Shown: positions 8,981-18,277, numbered from the stretch's first letter. The stretch is DNA of 64,000 bases from Thalassovita autumnalis (GCF_001458255.1 NZ_CYSB01000009.1:62001-126000); one strand, 5' to 3'. A program made the numbers and translations. Notes: generated by a model not told the origin, from the letters alone.

Positions 8981-9600
8981 TCCAGACCTATCAGCCGCAG
9001 CAGCGCCGGGGCGGATAGGCTGAGGGCCAGCACCATCAGGCACAGGCCAAGCCCGATGTTCAGTACCCGCCGCCGGCGTGCGGTGTTCAGCAGCCGTGTC
9101 AAATTGTGCCCCAGCACCGCCCAGGCGCCGATGCCGCAGAAACATACGATGAAGTACAGGGCGGAAAACTGCATCAATTCCAACGTCTTGCCCTGTAGAT
9201 TGAACAGGGCAACGCCGCTCAGGCAGGCAATCCAGGCCTTGGGGTTCATCCACTGCAGCGCCGCCCCCTGCCAGAAGCCGGGCACCGGGATCTGGCGGGT
9301 GTCCAGCGTGCCCTCGGCGCGCAGCAGACCGTAGCCGAAATAGAGGATCACCAAGGCGCCTAGGCAGCTGATCACATCAACCGCGCCGTCGGGCAGCGCC
9401 TGTGTGGCGCTGAGGCCCAGACCGGTCAGGATCAACAGAGCCGTAAAGCCCACCGTTGCCCCGGTGATGAAGCGCAGCGGCGCGCTGACACCATGGTTCA
9501 GCGCGGTGGACAGGATGATCAGGTTCACCGGTCCGGGCGCCAGTGACAGGGAGGCGGCGAAAAGCGCCATCGGCAGGAAGGGGATTGTGAGGGCAGGCAT
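8977..9600 (-). CDS. LysE/RhtB family amino acid exporter
   Basis: This 207-residue integral membrane protein has about six hydrophobic segments. The N-terminal signature SLAPGPVNLIILSTAL matches the LysE family's conserved PGP motif, and QWMNPKAWIACLSGVALF is the conserved loop and helix that follow. It should export an amino acid or related compound across the inner membrane. The LysR gene diverges 88 bases away, with a likely regulator site between them, which suggests substrate-induced control. The last bases overlap the convergent hydrolase gene. The substrate cannot be named. Confidence 0.88.
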   Translation of the reverse strand: MPALTIPFLPMALFAASLSLAPGPVNLIILSTALNHGVSAPLRFITGATVGFTALLILTGLGLSATQALPDGAVDVISCLGALVILYFGYGLLRAEGTLDTRQIPVPGFWQGAALQWMNPKAWIACLSGVALFNLQGKTLELMQFSALYFIVCFCGIGAWAVLGHNLTRLLNTARRRRVLNIGLGLCLMVLALSLSAPALLRLIGLD

Positions 9601-9638
9601 GGGGTCTCCTTTCCGATCAGAGCTAGCCCGGGGGGCAA

Positions 9639-9667
9639 CTGTTCGGTAGAGTGGAGCAATCGAACAG
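9639..9667. promoter_or_regulatory. Probable LysR-type operator between lysE-like and lysR-like genes
   Basis: CTGTTCG (9639-9645) and CGAACAG (9661-9667) form a perfect 7-bp inverted repeat with a 15-base spacer. It lies in the 88-base gap between the divergent exporter and LysR genes. LysR regulators usually bind interrupted dyads in just such shared promoters. The inference rests on position and symmetry. Confidence 0.6.
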
Positions 9668-9688
9668 ATTGTGCGAAAAGTTAGATTA

Positions 9689-10573
9689 ATGCTGGTGTAT
9701 CGTTTGAAATCGCTGGGTATCTTTGCCGAATGTGTGCGGCAGGGATCGTTCCGGGGCGCTGGGCGCGCGCTGGGCCTGACCCCTTCGGTCGTCAGCTATC
9801 ACGTCAAACAGCTGGAGGAGGAGCTGGGCCGCCCCTTGCTCTATCGTTCGACCCGGCGGTTGAGCCTGACCGATGCGGGCGAACGTCTGGCGGCCTCGGC
9901 TGAGGCGATGCTGGGGCTGGCGGAAACCGGGTTGATGCAGGCACGCGATCCTGAGGCGGCGCTCAGTGGCACGTTGCGGATCACCCTGACTTCGGCCATG
10001 GCGGGATCGCCGATTGCGGCCAAACTGGCGCGGTTTCACGCGGAAAATCCGCAGGTTGCGCTGGATCTGCACTACTCCGACATATGGGAGGATCTGGTGG
10101 GGGACCGCTATGATCTGGCGCTGCGTTCTGGCGGGATGACCGACAGCAGCCTAATGTGTCGCAAGCTGTGGGATATGCCGCGGGTGCTGGTCGCCAGTCC
10201 TGACTTTCTGGCGAAACATCCGCCGATTGAGGTGCCCGCAGATCTTGGCCAAATCCCATGGATGCGATTTGCAAAAATGAGTGATCAGCGCGTCCTGACC
10301 GGACCGAAGGGGCAAGAGGCGCAGGTGCTGCAGGCCGGCAATATCACGGTGAACAATATCGAAGCCATGTCGGATTTCGCCCGTCTTGGCATGGCCTTAG
10401 CCTCACCGCCCACCCATTTCGTGGCGGCGGACCTGGTGGCCGGTCGGTTGGTGGAGGTTTTGCAGGAATGGCAGGTTGCACCGATCCCGGTCTATGCAGT
10501 GTGGCCCGCCGGGGCGGTGGCCAATCCGCTGACCACGCAGTTGTTAGATATGCTGGCAAAAATGCAGCATTGA
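9689..10573 (+). CDS. LysR family transcriptional regulator
   Basis: This is a 294-residue LysR-type regulator. The N-terminal winged helix-turn-helix runs over about residues 3-60, including GSFRGAGRALGLTPSVVSYH and the wing LLYRSTRRLSLTDAG. The effector-binding domain begins near residue 90 (SGTLRITL). The ATG at 9689 is chosen over a GTG at 9671 because LysR proteins begin a few residues before the first helix. It most likely controls the divergent LysE exporter and itself through the dyad in the shared promoter. It ends 38 bases from the convergent Hint/RTX gene. Confidence 0.92.
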   Translation: MLVYRLKSLGIFAECVRQGSFRGAGRALGLTPSVVSYHVKQLEEELGRPLLYRSTRRLSLTDAGERLAASAEAMLGLAETGLMQARDPEAALSGTLRITLTSAMAGSPIAAKLARFHAENPQVALDLHYSDIWEDLVGDRYDLALRSGGMTDSSLMCRKLWDMPRVLVASPDFLAKHPPIEVPADLGQIPWMRFAKMSDQRVLTGPKGQEAQVLQAGNITVNNIEAMSDFARLGMALASPPTHFVAADLVAGRLVEVLQEWQVAPIPVYAVWPAGAVANPLTTQLLDMLAKMQH

Positions 10574-10611
10574 GGCCTGAAAAGGTCGAATGTCTGGCGA
10601 ATTTGCCGCAG

Positions 10612-13095
10612 TCACGCCGCCCGCAACAGCTGCGCCTCATGCGCGCGCAGGCAGATCCGGGCGGTGTCACCATAGCCATTGGGGTTTGAGCGCAGCTCCG
10701 GGAACAGGGCAAACAGCTCCTCGCGCGCAGGGGCGTCAATGGCCGAGAGGCCCATCTGACCGGGGTGGAAGCTTTCGCTAACAGCACCTTCGGCAAAGAC
10801 CATTTCGTGACTGTCAAAGAGCATGTGCACATAGGTCACCTCTTCGGTCTCGATCTGCTGGATCGAGTCTCCGTTGACCATGTGTTTGGCCGGGATCAGC
10901 ACTTCGCTGTCGTTGAAGTAGAGGTTCGCGGCGGTGGACTGATGCAGCATCCGGTGCTGTGGTGACACCAGTAGCTCACGTTCGTTGCCGATCACCCCTT
11001 GGGCAAAGCGGATGGGGGCAAACCGACCGGCCCCTTTGACCGTGCGCTGACCAATCCAGCGCACCGGCTGCACACCGTGATCGCGGGTCAGCACCAGATC
11101 GCCGGGCTGCAGGGTCTCGATCAGTCGGGCGCCCTGCGGCGTCCAGATCCGGGTGCCGGTGGTGAAACAGATGACCAAGTTCTCAATGTTTGAGAAGTTG
11201 ACCACCGTGCCATCGCCCAGCGTCGCCGAGCCTGCCAGCGCATCCGGGTTGGTGTCTGTGAAGGTGACGTCGCCCCAGCCGATCTGACCTGCGAAGTCCA
11301 GCGTGTCACCGCCCGGTTCGTCGGTTTCGCCGCCATCAATGGTGATTGTGCCACCGCCAAGGGCGGTGTCGTCGATGATAAAGATGTCATCACCGCCGCC
11401 GCCGGTGACCGTATCGCCCGACCCGACCAGCAGGCGGTCATTGCCTTCACCGCCATCCATGAGGTCTGCACCGGTGCCGCCGATGATCGTGTCGTTGTCG
11501 GCGCCGCCATAAAGCTCATCATCGCCGCCGGCACCATCCAGAAGGTCATCGCCGTCATTGCCGTAAAAGACGTTGGTCCAAGCCACGCCATCATCCACGC
11601 CCTGACCGTCATAGCCGGTGAGCGTGTCGTTCCAGTCCGAGCCGAGGATGCCATCCAGGCCGCTGCCCAGCGTATCGCCATCGGCATGGCCGCCGCTTGC
11701 GGTGCTGTTGGCAAGGTCGATGCTGACCCCGGCGTCGGACGCGGTGTAGTCGAGGAAATCCATCCCCGATCCGGCACTCAGGCTGTCGCCCCCAGCGCCG
11801 CCTGCCAAGGTGTCATTGCCGGTGCCGCCATCCAGCGTGTCACTGGCGTTGCCACCGGACAGGCTGTCATCGCCTTCACCGCCCGACAGGCTGTCAGAGC
11901 CGCCATCGCCGGACAGCGTGTCATCGCCTTCCTGGCCAAAGATCGTGTCGGCACCACCGCCACCGGAAATGCTATCATCGCCCGGTTCTTGCGGCAGGGT
12001 GTCAAAGTGCAGGTCAGACAGCCACACCGCCTGTGAGCCGTTTTGACCGTTGCTGTATTCAATCTCAAAGGAGCTGACCGGCCCGGTAATGGTGATCAGG
12101 ACCGAACCGCCAAGATCCTGCGGGTTTTCTCCAACCTCATCAGCGGTGATCGTATTGCCAACCAGCGTGTCCCCACCGCCAAGGGTGAAGGTCACCGCAA
12201 CCGGATTGCCCGAGGCATCCAATGCTGTGACTGTGATGATATCGGTGTGGTTGTTGTCGCCCCAGTCGATGTCATTGATGCGGAAGGTGAGGTTTTCCAC
12301 CTCATCCTGCATTTCCGAACCGGCCACGGCGGCAAAGTTGAAGTTGGCGCGCAGCGTGTCGCCATCGCCGTCACCGCGTAGGTAGACCAGGCTATCGGCG
12401 TCAAAGGGTTCGCCTGCGCCAACATAGCCGGTGTCATTGGTATCAATTTCGATGCGCGGGTTGTTGTTGCCGGTGTCGGTGAAACTGGCAGTGACCTGCA
12501 TTTCGCCGGTGGTCACGGTCAGGCCGCTGGCGATGCTGTCACCGTTGCTGCCCTGCGCCGTCCAGCTGAGTGTTTCAGAGGTGCCGGCGCTGGCACTTTG
12601 GCTGTCACCATAGATCAGATCGGCGCCGCCGTTACCGGACACAACATCATTGCCTGCGCCAGCCTCAATCGTGTCGTTGCCGCCCTGTGCGGTGATGGTG
12701 TCATCACCGCCACCTGCGGCGATGCTGTCGGCGCCTGAGCTGACGCTTTCCCCTTCGCTGTCGGTGTAGCTGCCATCGATCACCTCAGCCTCACCGGTGC
12801 CATCGACCACACCGTTGCCGGGCAAGCTGAAGCTAGGCGCGGAAACGACCGTGGAGGAGGTCAGCGTGGTCACCGGGCCAAAGCTAGGCTCAAAGTAGAC
12901 GTTGCCATCTGTGGCCAAGTAATAGGTGCCCGGCTCCACCTCATTGGTGTAGGGGGTGCCGTTATAGGTGCCGGTCCAAGTCCATTGACCCGAGCCGATG
13001 GTCTGATCCGTGGTGAAGGTGACCAGGCTGCCGCTGATCACATCGCCTGCATCCAGCGAACCATCTCCGAGTGTGACCAGATATCCAGACGGCAT
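10612..13095 (-). CDS. Hint domain protein with RTX-type calcium-binding repeats
   Basis: This 827-residue acidic protein is probably secreted. Gly-Asp-rich nonapeptide repeats of the RTX type (GGxGxDxLx) occupy roughly residues 127-165, 373-445 and 510-570. They should bind calcium and are typical of type I secretion substrates. Between the first two blocks, residues 175-370 form a beta-rich domain. The C-terminal 185 residues are a Hint (Hedgehog/intein) domain. It starts at Cys643 in VICFTTGTRIWTPQG and includes LQPGDLVLTRDHG and SPQHRML, the usual block with the catalytic His. Such domains can self-cleave autocatalytically. No N-terminal signal peptide is seen, consistent with type I export. 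GGAG precedes the ATG by eight bases. Confidence 0.88.
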   Translation of the reverse strand: MPSGYLVTLGDGSLDAGDVISGSLVTFTTDQTIGSGQWTWTGTYNGTPYTNEVEPGTYYLATDGNVYFEPSFGPVTTLTSSTVVSAPSFSLPGNGVVDGTGEAEVIDGSYTDSEGESVSSGADSIAAGGGDDTITAQGGNDTIEAGAGNDVVSGNGGADLIYGDSQSASAGTSETLSWTAQGSNGDSIASGLTVTTGEMQVTASFTDTGNNNPRIEIDTNDTGYVGAGEPFDADSLVYLRGDGDGDTLRANFNFAAVAGSEMQDEVENLTFRINDIDWGDNNHTDIITVTALDASGNPVAVTFTLGGGDTLVGNTITADEVGENPQDLGGSVLITITGPVSSFEIEYSNGQNGSQAVWLSDLHFDTLPQEPGDDSISGGGGADTIFGQEGDDTLSGDGGSDSLSGGEGDDSLSGGNASDTLDGGTGNDTLAGGAGGDSLSAGSGMDFLDYTASDAGVSIDLANSTASGGHADGDTLGSGLDGILGSDWNDTLTGYDGQGVDDGVAWTNVFYGNDGDDLLDGAGGDDELYGGADNDTIIGGTGADLMDGGEGNDRLLVGSGDTVTGGGGDDIFIIDDTALGGGTITIDGGETDEPGGDTLDFAGQIGWGDVTFTDTNPDALAGSATLGDGTVVNFSNIENLVICFTTGTRIWTPQGARLIETLQPGDLVLTRDHGVQPVRWIGQRTVKGAGRFAPIRFAQGVIGNERELLVSPQHRMLHQSTAANLYFNDSEVLIPAKHMVNGDSIQQIETEEVTYVHMLFDSHEMVFAEGAVSESFHPGQMGLSAIDAPAREELFALFPELRSNPNGYGDTARICLRAHEAQLLRAA

Positions 13096-13556
13096 GTCAT
13101 GGGCTCCAATAAGGCGCGAGCGCGCGTAAGTGTTTGACTGACAGCAAGATTAATGCCGAGCTGCGGCAGGGTTTGGGGCGGAAAGGGGCGACATCGCGGC
13201 ATATGTCCGCCTGGGACGGGCGAAATGAGGCAGGCCAAACGCAGCGCATCCACCGCGCTTGTCTGATCCGCCAGGAGGGAACAGGGGCAAGAAGCGCTGT
13301 GTTTAAAGGGGCTGTGCTAAATTCGGGTTAAGGCACCGCGCGGGGGTAGGGTGGTTCAGCGATGGGGGCTGGGGCTGATTTGTGTCATCCTTTGGCCTTA
13401 TTTTCCGGCAATACATCGGCGCGGTAAGGTCTATTGTTTCTTATTGGGAAACGTGCCGGCGCATTGCGCAGAGGTTGTTTCCAGATTTTCGGCCGCAGCC
13501 CCTGATAGGGCGGCGACCTTAGTGTCATCGCATGGCGTACTGGCCGAGGTGTCGGT
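13096..13556. other. Intergenic region without a recognised gene
   Basis: These 461 bases lie between the start of the Hint/RTX gene and the end of kynA, both on the minus strand. It must hold the Hint/RTX promoter. Open frames across it have no family resemblance, no ribosome-binding site and differ in composition from real genes nearby. I see no terminator for kynA with a proper T-run. Confidence 0.5.
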
Positions 13557-14405
13557 TCAGAGTGCGGTGCGCAGGTGCCAGAGTTCCGGGAAAAGCTCAA
13601 CCTCCAACATGCGGCGCAGATAGCTGACCCCACCGGTGCCGCCGGTGCCACGTTTGAAGCCGATCACCCGTTCCACCGTGGTGACATGATTGAACCGCCA
13701 GCGGCGGAAGTAATCCTCCAGATCCACCAGCTTTTCTGCCAGCTCATACAGCTCCCAATGGGCCTCGGGATCTTGGTAGATTTTGGTCCAGGCCTCTGTG
13801 ACGGCATCGCTGGTCTGATAGGGGGTGTCTGGGGCGCGGTTCAGCACCTCATCCGGCAGACCCACCGCCTGGGACAGTGCCGCAAGGGCCACGTCATAGA
13901 GCGACGGCTGCGCCAGTTCAGCGGTCAGCAACTCTGTCAGATCCGCGCGATGAGCATGCGGTTTCAGCATCGCCTGATTGCGGTTGCCCAGCATAAATTC
14001 GATCTGACGGTACTGATAGCTTTGAAAGCCCGAGCTTTGGCCCAGATCCTCGCGGAAGCGCGTGTAGTCTGAGGGCGTCATGGTGCGCAGCACGTCCCAG
14101 GCGGAATTGAGCTGTTCAAAAATCCGACTGACCCGCGCCAGCATCTTGAAGGCGGGGCGATATTGCCCGTCTTTCAACAGGTCGCGGGCGGCGTGCAATT
14201 CATGCACGGCCAGCTTCATCCACAGCTCAGAGGTCTGGTGCTGGATGATGAACAGCAGTTCATCATGGGCCGAGGACAGCGGGTGCTGGGCGCTGAGGAT
14301 CGCATCCAGTCCCAGATAATCGCCATAGGACATCCGCCCGTCAAAGCTCATCTGGGCCCCGTCTTTGGCGGGATTAAAGGGGGTGTTCGGGGTTTCTTTG
14401 GTCAT
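13557..14405 (-). CDS. kynA: Tryptophan 2,3-dioxygenase
   Basis: This haem enzyme oxidises L-tryptophan to N-formylkynurenine, the first step of the kynurenine pathway. The 282-residue protein has the family blocks [33 protein letters not shown] and [19 protein letters not shown]. The His in the last block is the proximal haem ligand. [11 protein letters not shown] near the C-terminus forms the substrate loop. The ATG at 14405 is chosen because AGGTGA lies eight bases upstream; a further in-frame start at 14435 lacks one. kynU is upstream on the same strand, about 200 bases away. No formamidase gene (kynB) is in the window. Confidence 0.95.
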   Translation of the reverse strand: MTKETPNTPFNPAKDGAQMSFDGRMSYGDYLGLDAILSAQHPLSSAHDELLFIIQHQTSELWMKLAVHELHAARDLLKDGQYRPAFKMLARVSRIFEQLNSAWDVLRTMTPSDYTRFREDLGQSSGFQSYQYRQIEFMLGNRNQAMLKPHAHRADLTELLTAELAQPSLYDVALAALSQAVGLPDEVLNRAPDTPYQTSDAVTEAWTKIYQDPEAHWELYELAEKLVDLEDYFRRWRFNHVTTVERVIGFKRGTGGTGGVSYLRRMLEVELFPELWHLRTAL

Positions 14406-14527
14406 CTGTGTCACCTGGAACATCCACTGGCGCATCAGGCGGCAGCGGGGGGATTTGAGTATTTATAGCAAGATGAAGGCGCAGCGGAGGCGCGATTTAT
14501 CCGGCTGTCAGGTGGCAATAGAGCTGA

Positions 14528-14545
14528 GGCGGGCCTTGGCCCGCC
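14528..14545. repeat. Perfect inverted repeat between kynU and kynA
   Basis: GGCGGGCC and GGCCCGCC are separated by only two bases, giving a strong short hairpin 65 bases past the kynU stop. No T-run follows on the minus strand, so it is not a standard terminator. It may stabilise the kynU message end or reduce read-through into kynA. Confidence 0.45.
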
Positions 14546-14609
14546 AGAAGGCCGCCCAGAAACACGGGCGGCACAAAGGGATATGCTGGGTGGGTTCTGG
14601 CATCCGGGC

Positions 14610-15836
14610 TCAGGTGACGCGGTTGCGCACCTTGTATTCCGGCTGATCCCACAGATCGTTAATCATCACGTCCTCGATAATCTCGGCCGCTTTGATCACG
14701 TCCTGTTCATCCACGTAAAGCGGTGTGAAGCCAAAGCGCATGATGTCTGGCGCGCGGAAGTCACCGATCACGCCGCGGGCGATCACGGCTTGCATGGCCG
14801 CGTAGCCTTCTTTGAAGCGGAAGGAGACCTGGCTGCCGCGCACGCTGGCGTCACGTGGGGTGGCCAGCTCCAGCATGGGGCAGCGGGCTTCAACCTCTTT
14901 GATGAACAGATCGCAGAGCTCATTGGAGCGGGCGCGGATCGTTTCCATATCGGTCAGATCCCAGATATCCAGCGCCGCCGCCAGCGCCGCATTGGCCAGA
15001 ACCGGCGGGGTGCCGACGCGCATACGTTCCACACCGGCGCCAGCGCGGTAGCTTTGTTCAAAGGCAAAAGGTGCATCATGGCCCAGCCAGCCCGACAGCG
15101 CAGGCTCTGCCACATCGGCATGTTTCGGGTTCACATAGATGAAGGCCGGGGCGCCGGGGCCCCCGTTGAGATACTTATAGGTGCAGCCCACCGCGAAATC
15201 CGCCTGACAGCCCGCCAGATCCACCGGCAGCGCACCGGCGCTATGGGCCAGATCCCAAACGGTGACGATGCCATTGGCATGGGCCTTTTCGGTCAGCGCC
15301 TTCATGTCGTGTTTACGTCCGGTGCGGTAATCCACCTCGGTGATCATCATCACCGCCACCTCATCGGTAAGGTTTTCAGCCACCGCTTCGGGGTCAACGA
15401 CACGCAGTTCCAGACCCAAGGTGCCATCGCGGTCCAGCGTCTTGATCAGCCCTTCGGCCATATAGAGGTCCGAGGGGAAGTTGCCATTGTCGCTGAGGAT
15501 CACCTTGCGCGCGGCGGCAGCGCCGCCTTTGGCGTGTTGCAGCGACATTGCCGCCGCGACGGCCTGGAAGACCTTGATCGACAGGGTGTCGCCGATCATG
15601 ACGTGGTTTTCTTCGGCGCCAATCAGACGGGCGATGCGGTTTCCGATTTCGGTTGGGCGCGCCATCCAGCCGGCTTTGTTCCAGCCGGTGATCAGATATT
15701 CGCCCCATTCGTCCTGCATCACCTCAGCCATCTTGGCAGGGGCCGCTTTCGGCAGCGGGCCGAGCGAGTTGCCGTCCAGATAGATCATGCCCTCTGGCAG
15801 ATAAAACATCTCTTTGGTGGCGCTGAAATCGGTCAT
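14610..15836 (-). CDS. kynU: Kynureninase
   Basis: This PLP enzyme splits kynurenine to anthranilate and alanine. The 408-residue protein shows the family opening YLDGNSLGPLP, the block NHVMIGDTLSIKVFQ and WDLAHSAGALPVDL. The PLP lysine lies in CTYKYLNGGPGAPAF. GGAGGAAAAG directly precedes the ATG. It is the upstream member of a kynU-kynA pair, so tryptophan is probably degraded to anthranilate by these two plus a formamidase encoded elsewhere. An inverted repeat about 120 bases upstream may bind a regulator. Confidence 0.96.
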   Translation of the reverse strand: MTDFSATKEMFYLPEGMIYLDGNSLGPLPKAAPAKMAEVMQDEWGEYLITGWNKAGWMARPTEIGNRIARLIGAEENHVMIGDTLSIKVFQAVAAAMSLQHAKGGAAAARKVILSDNGNFPSDLYMAEGLIKTLDRDGTLGLELRVVDPEAVAENLTDEVAVMMITEVDYRTGRKHDMKALTEKAHANGIVTVWDLAHSAGALPVDLAGCQADFAVGCTYKYLNGGPGAPAFIYVNPKHADVAEPALSGWLGHDAPFAFEQSYRAGAGVERMRVGTPPVLANAALAAALDIWDLTDMETIRARSNELCDLFIKEVEARCPMLELATPRDASVRGSQVSFRFKEGYAAMQAVIARGVIGDFRAPDIMRFGFTPLYVDEQDVIKAAEIIEDVMINDLWDQPEYKVRNRVT

Positions 15837-15953
15837 CTTTTCCTCCCGCTGGCACGTAGTGCGACACGTCTGCTGGCCCAGGTTGGCCTCTTGTTGCCCC
15901 GTGCTTAGCGGAAGGATTTTTGCGATGCACCAGCAATTCTTGTGCGAATTTAT

Positions 15954-15968
15954 ATCACGTTTCGTGAT
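15954..15968. promoter_or_regulatory. Inverted repeat upstream of kynU
   Basis: ATCACG-TTT-CGTGAT is a perfect 15-base dyad in an AT-rich stretch, 118 bases upstream of the kynU start. A weaker dyad AATTC-N6-GAATT (15935-15950) sits beside it. The position in the only sizeable gap before kynU suggests an operator for the kyn genes. The regulator is not in the window. Confidence 0.4.
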
Positions 15969-15985
15969 GTGTTGCTGGAAGCGCC

Positions 15986-16360
15986 TTAGCCGTCTTCACC
16001 CGGAATCGGGATGCCCAAAGCGCGGCGTTTCTTTTTGGAGAGGCCTTCGGCGACCAATTCATAGGACGCGATAAGGTGTTGTTTTAATTCACTATCGCTG
16101 AGACCTGGGGCCCCATGTTGCTGGATCCAGCTCATCCCGCGTGAGGCCAGATAAGGGGCCGGGCGTAGGCCCGGCATGTCTGAGAGAACCTCAAACCCCA
16201 GCTGGGTCACCTTGAAGGTGAAGGCATCGCGCCCCTCGGCCCAGCCACAGATCGCAAAGACCTTATCGGCCACTTTCCAGACGTCGGAATCACCCCATTG
16301 CACCACATGGCTGGTGGCAGTCAGACCGGCACAGAACTGATTGAACTCATCCCGGGTCAT
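15986..16360 (-). CDS. MmcQ/YjbR family protein
   Basis: This 124-residue protein has the YjbR/CyaY-like fold. Typical features are a VVQWGDSDVWKVADKVFAI-type strand region, FTFKVTQLGFEVLSD, PYLASRGMSWIQ and a C-terminal helix LIASYELVAEGLSKKKR. The family is a small cytoplasmic DNA-binding-like fold with no agreed function. Its start is 9 bases downstream of the short-chain dehydrogenase stop on the same strand, so the two are probably co-transcribed. Confidence 0.85.
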   Translation of the reverse strand: MTRDEFNQFCAGLTATSHVVQWGDSDVWKVADKVFAICGWAEGRDAFTFKVTQLGFEVLSDMPGLRPAPYLASRGMSWIQQHGAPGLSDSELKQHLIASYELVAEGLSKKKRRALGIPIPGEDG

Positions 16361-16369
16361 CGCCGCCCC

Positions 16370-17122
16370 TTACATTTCGCCGCCAGAGATCTGCACGGTT
16401 TGCCCGTTCATGGAACCGGAGTGTTCACCGCAAAGGAACATCGCGGCCTCGGCCACCTCTTCCACTGTGATCAAGCGGCCATGCGGGTTGGCGCCGACCA
16501 TCACCTGCAGCGCCTCTTCTTCGCTCATGCCAGTGCGTTTCATGATGCTTTCGACGTTTTGCGGCACGATGTTGGTGTCCACATAGGCCGGGCAGAGCGC
16601 GTTGAACGTATAAGGCTTGCCTGCGTAATCTGCCGCCAGTGCCCGGATCATGCCGACCATGGCGTGTTTGGTGGCGGTGTAGCAAGCGCCACCTTTCAAG
16701 CCGCGCAGGCCCGCGATGGAGCTGACGGCGATCACCCGACCCCAGTCGGTGCCATGCATCGATTTCAGGCATTCGCGGATGGTCAGGAAACAGCCATCCA
16801 CGTTGATCGCCATCATCTGGCGCCAGAACTCCATCTCGGTGTTATGCAGGGCGCGGCCTTCGGCAATGCCGGCGTTGGGCACACAGATCTGGATCGGGCC
16901 ACGCGCCGCAACCGCTGCGGCAACGCCGTCAACCACCGATGCCTCATCGGCCACATCCATCTGTAGGGCGTGCAGGCCATTGTCGGCCTCAGCCTCCAGC
17001 ACGTCGAGGCGACGGCCGGTGATGGTCACCTCAGCGCCCTGCGCCGCCAGGGCCTTTGCGATGCCCAGCCCAATTCCGGTGCCGCCTCCGGTGACCAGTG
17101 CGTGTTTTCCCTTCAGATGCAT
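16370..17122 (-). CDS. Short-chain dehydrogenase/reductase, 3-hydroxybutyrate dehydrogenase-like
   Basis: This 250-residue protein is a classical SDR. The NAD(P)-binding motif GGGTGIGLGIA is near residue 11, the NAG motif is in CVPNAGIAEG, the catalytic Ser is in AVSSIAGLRG, and the YTATKHAM segment holds the Tyr-x-x-x-Lys pair. The C-terminus MNGQTVQISGGEM is usual. The PAYVDTNIV segment resembles D-3-hydroxybutyrate dehydrogenases, but substrate assignment within SDRs is weak. The ATG at 17122 is preferred because GGGAGG lies seven bases upstream; ATGs at 17128 and 17158 are too close or too far. It diverges from the metallo-beta-lactamase-fold gene. Confidence 0.85.
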   Translation of the reverse strand: MHLKGKHALVTGGGTGIGLGIAKALAAQGAEVTITGRRLDVLEAEADNGLHALQMDVADEASVVDGVAAAVAARGPIQICVPNAGIAEGRALHNTEMEFWRQMMAINVDGCFLTIRECLKSMHGTDWGRVIAVSSIAGLRGLKGGACYTATKHAMVGMIRALAADYAGKPYTFNALCPAYVDTNIVPQNVESIMKRTGMSEEEALQVMVGANPHGRLITVEEVAEAAMFLCGEHSGSMNGQTVQISGGEM

Positions 17123-17287
17123 ATTCATTCCTCCCGTGTTGGGGATGACGATAGCCACGCCAGCCCCCGGTGCAAGTCAGAGGCGATTTTCCGCTGGGTC
17201 ATTTCTGCACATGTGTGTGTGTTACGGTCTTTACAATTACATTCGCATGAGTGAATTTGATCGCGATGTGAGGTCGGGAGGATCACT

Positions 17288-18244
17288 ATGAAACTGAATG
17301 CACCGCTGCTGGGCGTTATTGCCGCTACCACTGCATCTGTTGCTTTGGCCAGCGAAGACATTGCGGATCAATATCCGGGGTCGGAACTGTATTCCAAACC
17401 GGTTGAAGTGATCCCGCATGTGTTTTCGGCCATCGGGGCCACAGCACCGCCGACCTATGAGAACTCAGGCCATAACAACAACCTGTCCTTCATCGTGACA
17501 GACGAAGGCGTTGTTGTGGTGAACGGTGGCGCCTCGGTGCGGCTGGCCGCCGCCCTGCATGAGGAGATCAAGGCGGTCACCGATCAGCCGGTGGTTCTGG
17601 TGATCAACGAAAACGGCCAGGGCCATGCGATGCTGGGCAATGCCTATTGGATGGATCTGGGCGTCGATATTCTGGCCCATGTCGATGCGATTGAGGCCTT
17701 TACCTCAGAAGCGGATTTCATCCTGCAGGGGATGGAACGCTACAACCGCGATAAGGCCGAAGGCACCCGCACCGCGACGCCGAACCTCAGCTTTGAAGAC
17801 AGCTACAGCCTGACCCTTGGCGGGGTACAGATTGAGGTTATGCATATGGGGCCGGCCCATGATCCGGGCGACACACAGGTCTGGCTGCCGGATTGGGGCA
17901 TGCTGATCGCGGGTGACATCGCCTTTCATGAGCGGATGTTGCCGATCTTTGAAGGCATCTGCACCTCCTGCTGGTTGGAAACATGGGAAACGGAGATGGA
18001 ACCTTTGGCGCCCACCTATGTGATCCCCGGTCATGGTCATCCAACCAATCTGGCGCAGGTGCGCCGCTACACCTACGACTATCTGAGCGATCTGCGCGCC
18101 AAGGTGGGGGCGCATATCGATGAGGGCGGTGATCTGGCCGGCGCCTACTATGTGGATCAAAGCGCCTGGGCGAATCTGGACACCTTTGAGGAGCTGGCGA
18201 CGAAAAACGCCGGTCGTGTCTTTGAAGAAATGGAATGGGAATAA
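17288..18244 (+). CDS. Exported metallo-beta-lactamase-fold protein with altered metal motif
   Basis: The 318-residue protein has a signal peptide of about 22 residues ending SVALA, so it is periplasmic. The MBL fold is clear: LSFIVTDEGVVVVNGG, then the first metal motif region, GPAHDPGDTQVWLPD (His191, Asp195), LIAGD (Asp210) and VIPGHG (His249). The canonical HxHxDH motif is absent; at that place the sequence reads NGQGHA (residues 109-114). One half of the dinuclear site is therefore degenerate, while the His/Asp/His of the second half remain. It could be a mononuclear enzyme or a non-hydrolytic binding protein. It resembles MBL proteins linked to periplasmic quinoprotein or sulfur oxidation, but no such genes are adjacent. 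Confidence 0.8.
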   Translation: MKLNAPLLGVIAATTASVALASEDIADQYPGSELYSKPVEVIPHVFSAIGATAPPTYENSGHNNNLSFIVTDEGVVVVNGGASVRLAAALHEEIKAVTDQPVVLVINENGQGHAMLGNAYWMDLGVDILAHVDAIEAFTSEADFILQGMERYNRDKAEGTRTATPNLSFEDSYSLTLGGVQIEVMHMGPAHDPGDTQVWLPDWGMLIAGDIAFHERMLPIFEGICTSCWLETWETEMEPLAPTYVIPGHGHPTNLAQVRRYTYDYLSDLRAKVGAHIDEGGDLAGAYYVDQSAWANLDTFEELATKNAGRVFEEMEWE

Positions 18245-18277
18245 GCATCACTGCCAACCAAGCAGTCGATTCTATTG

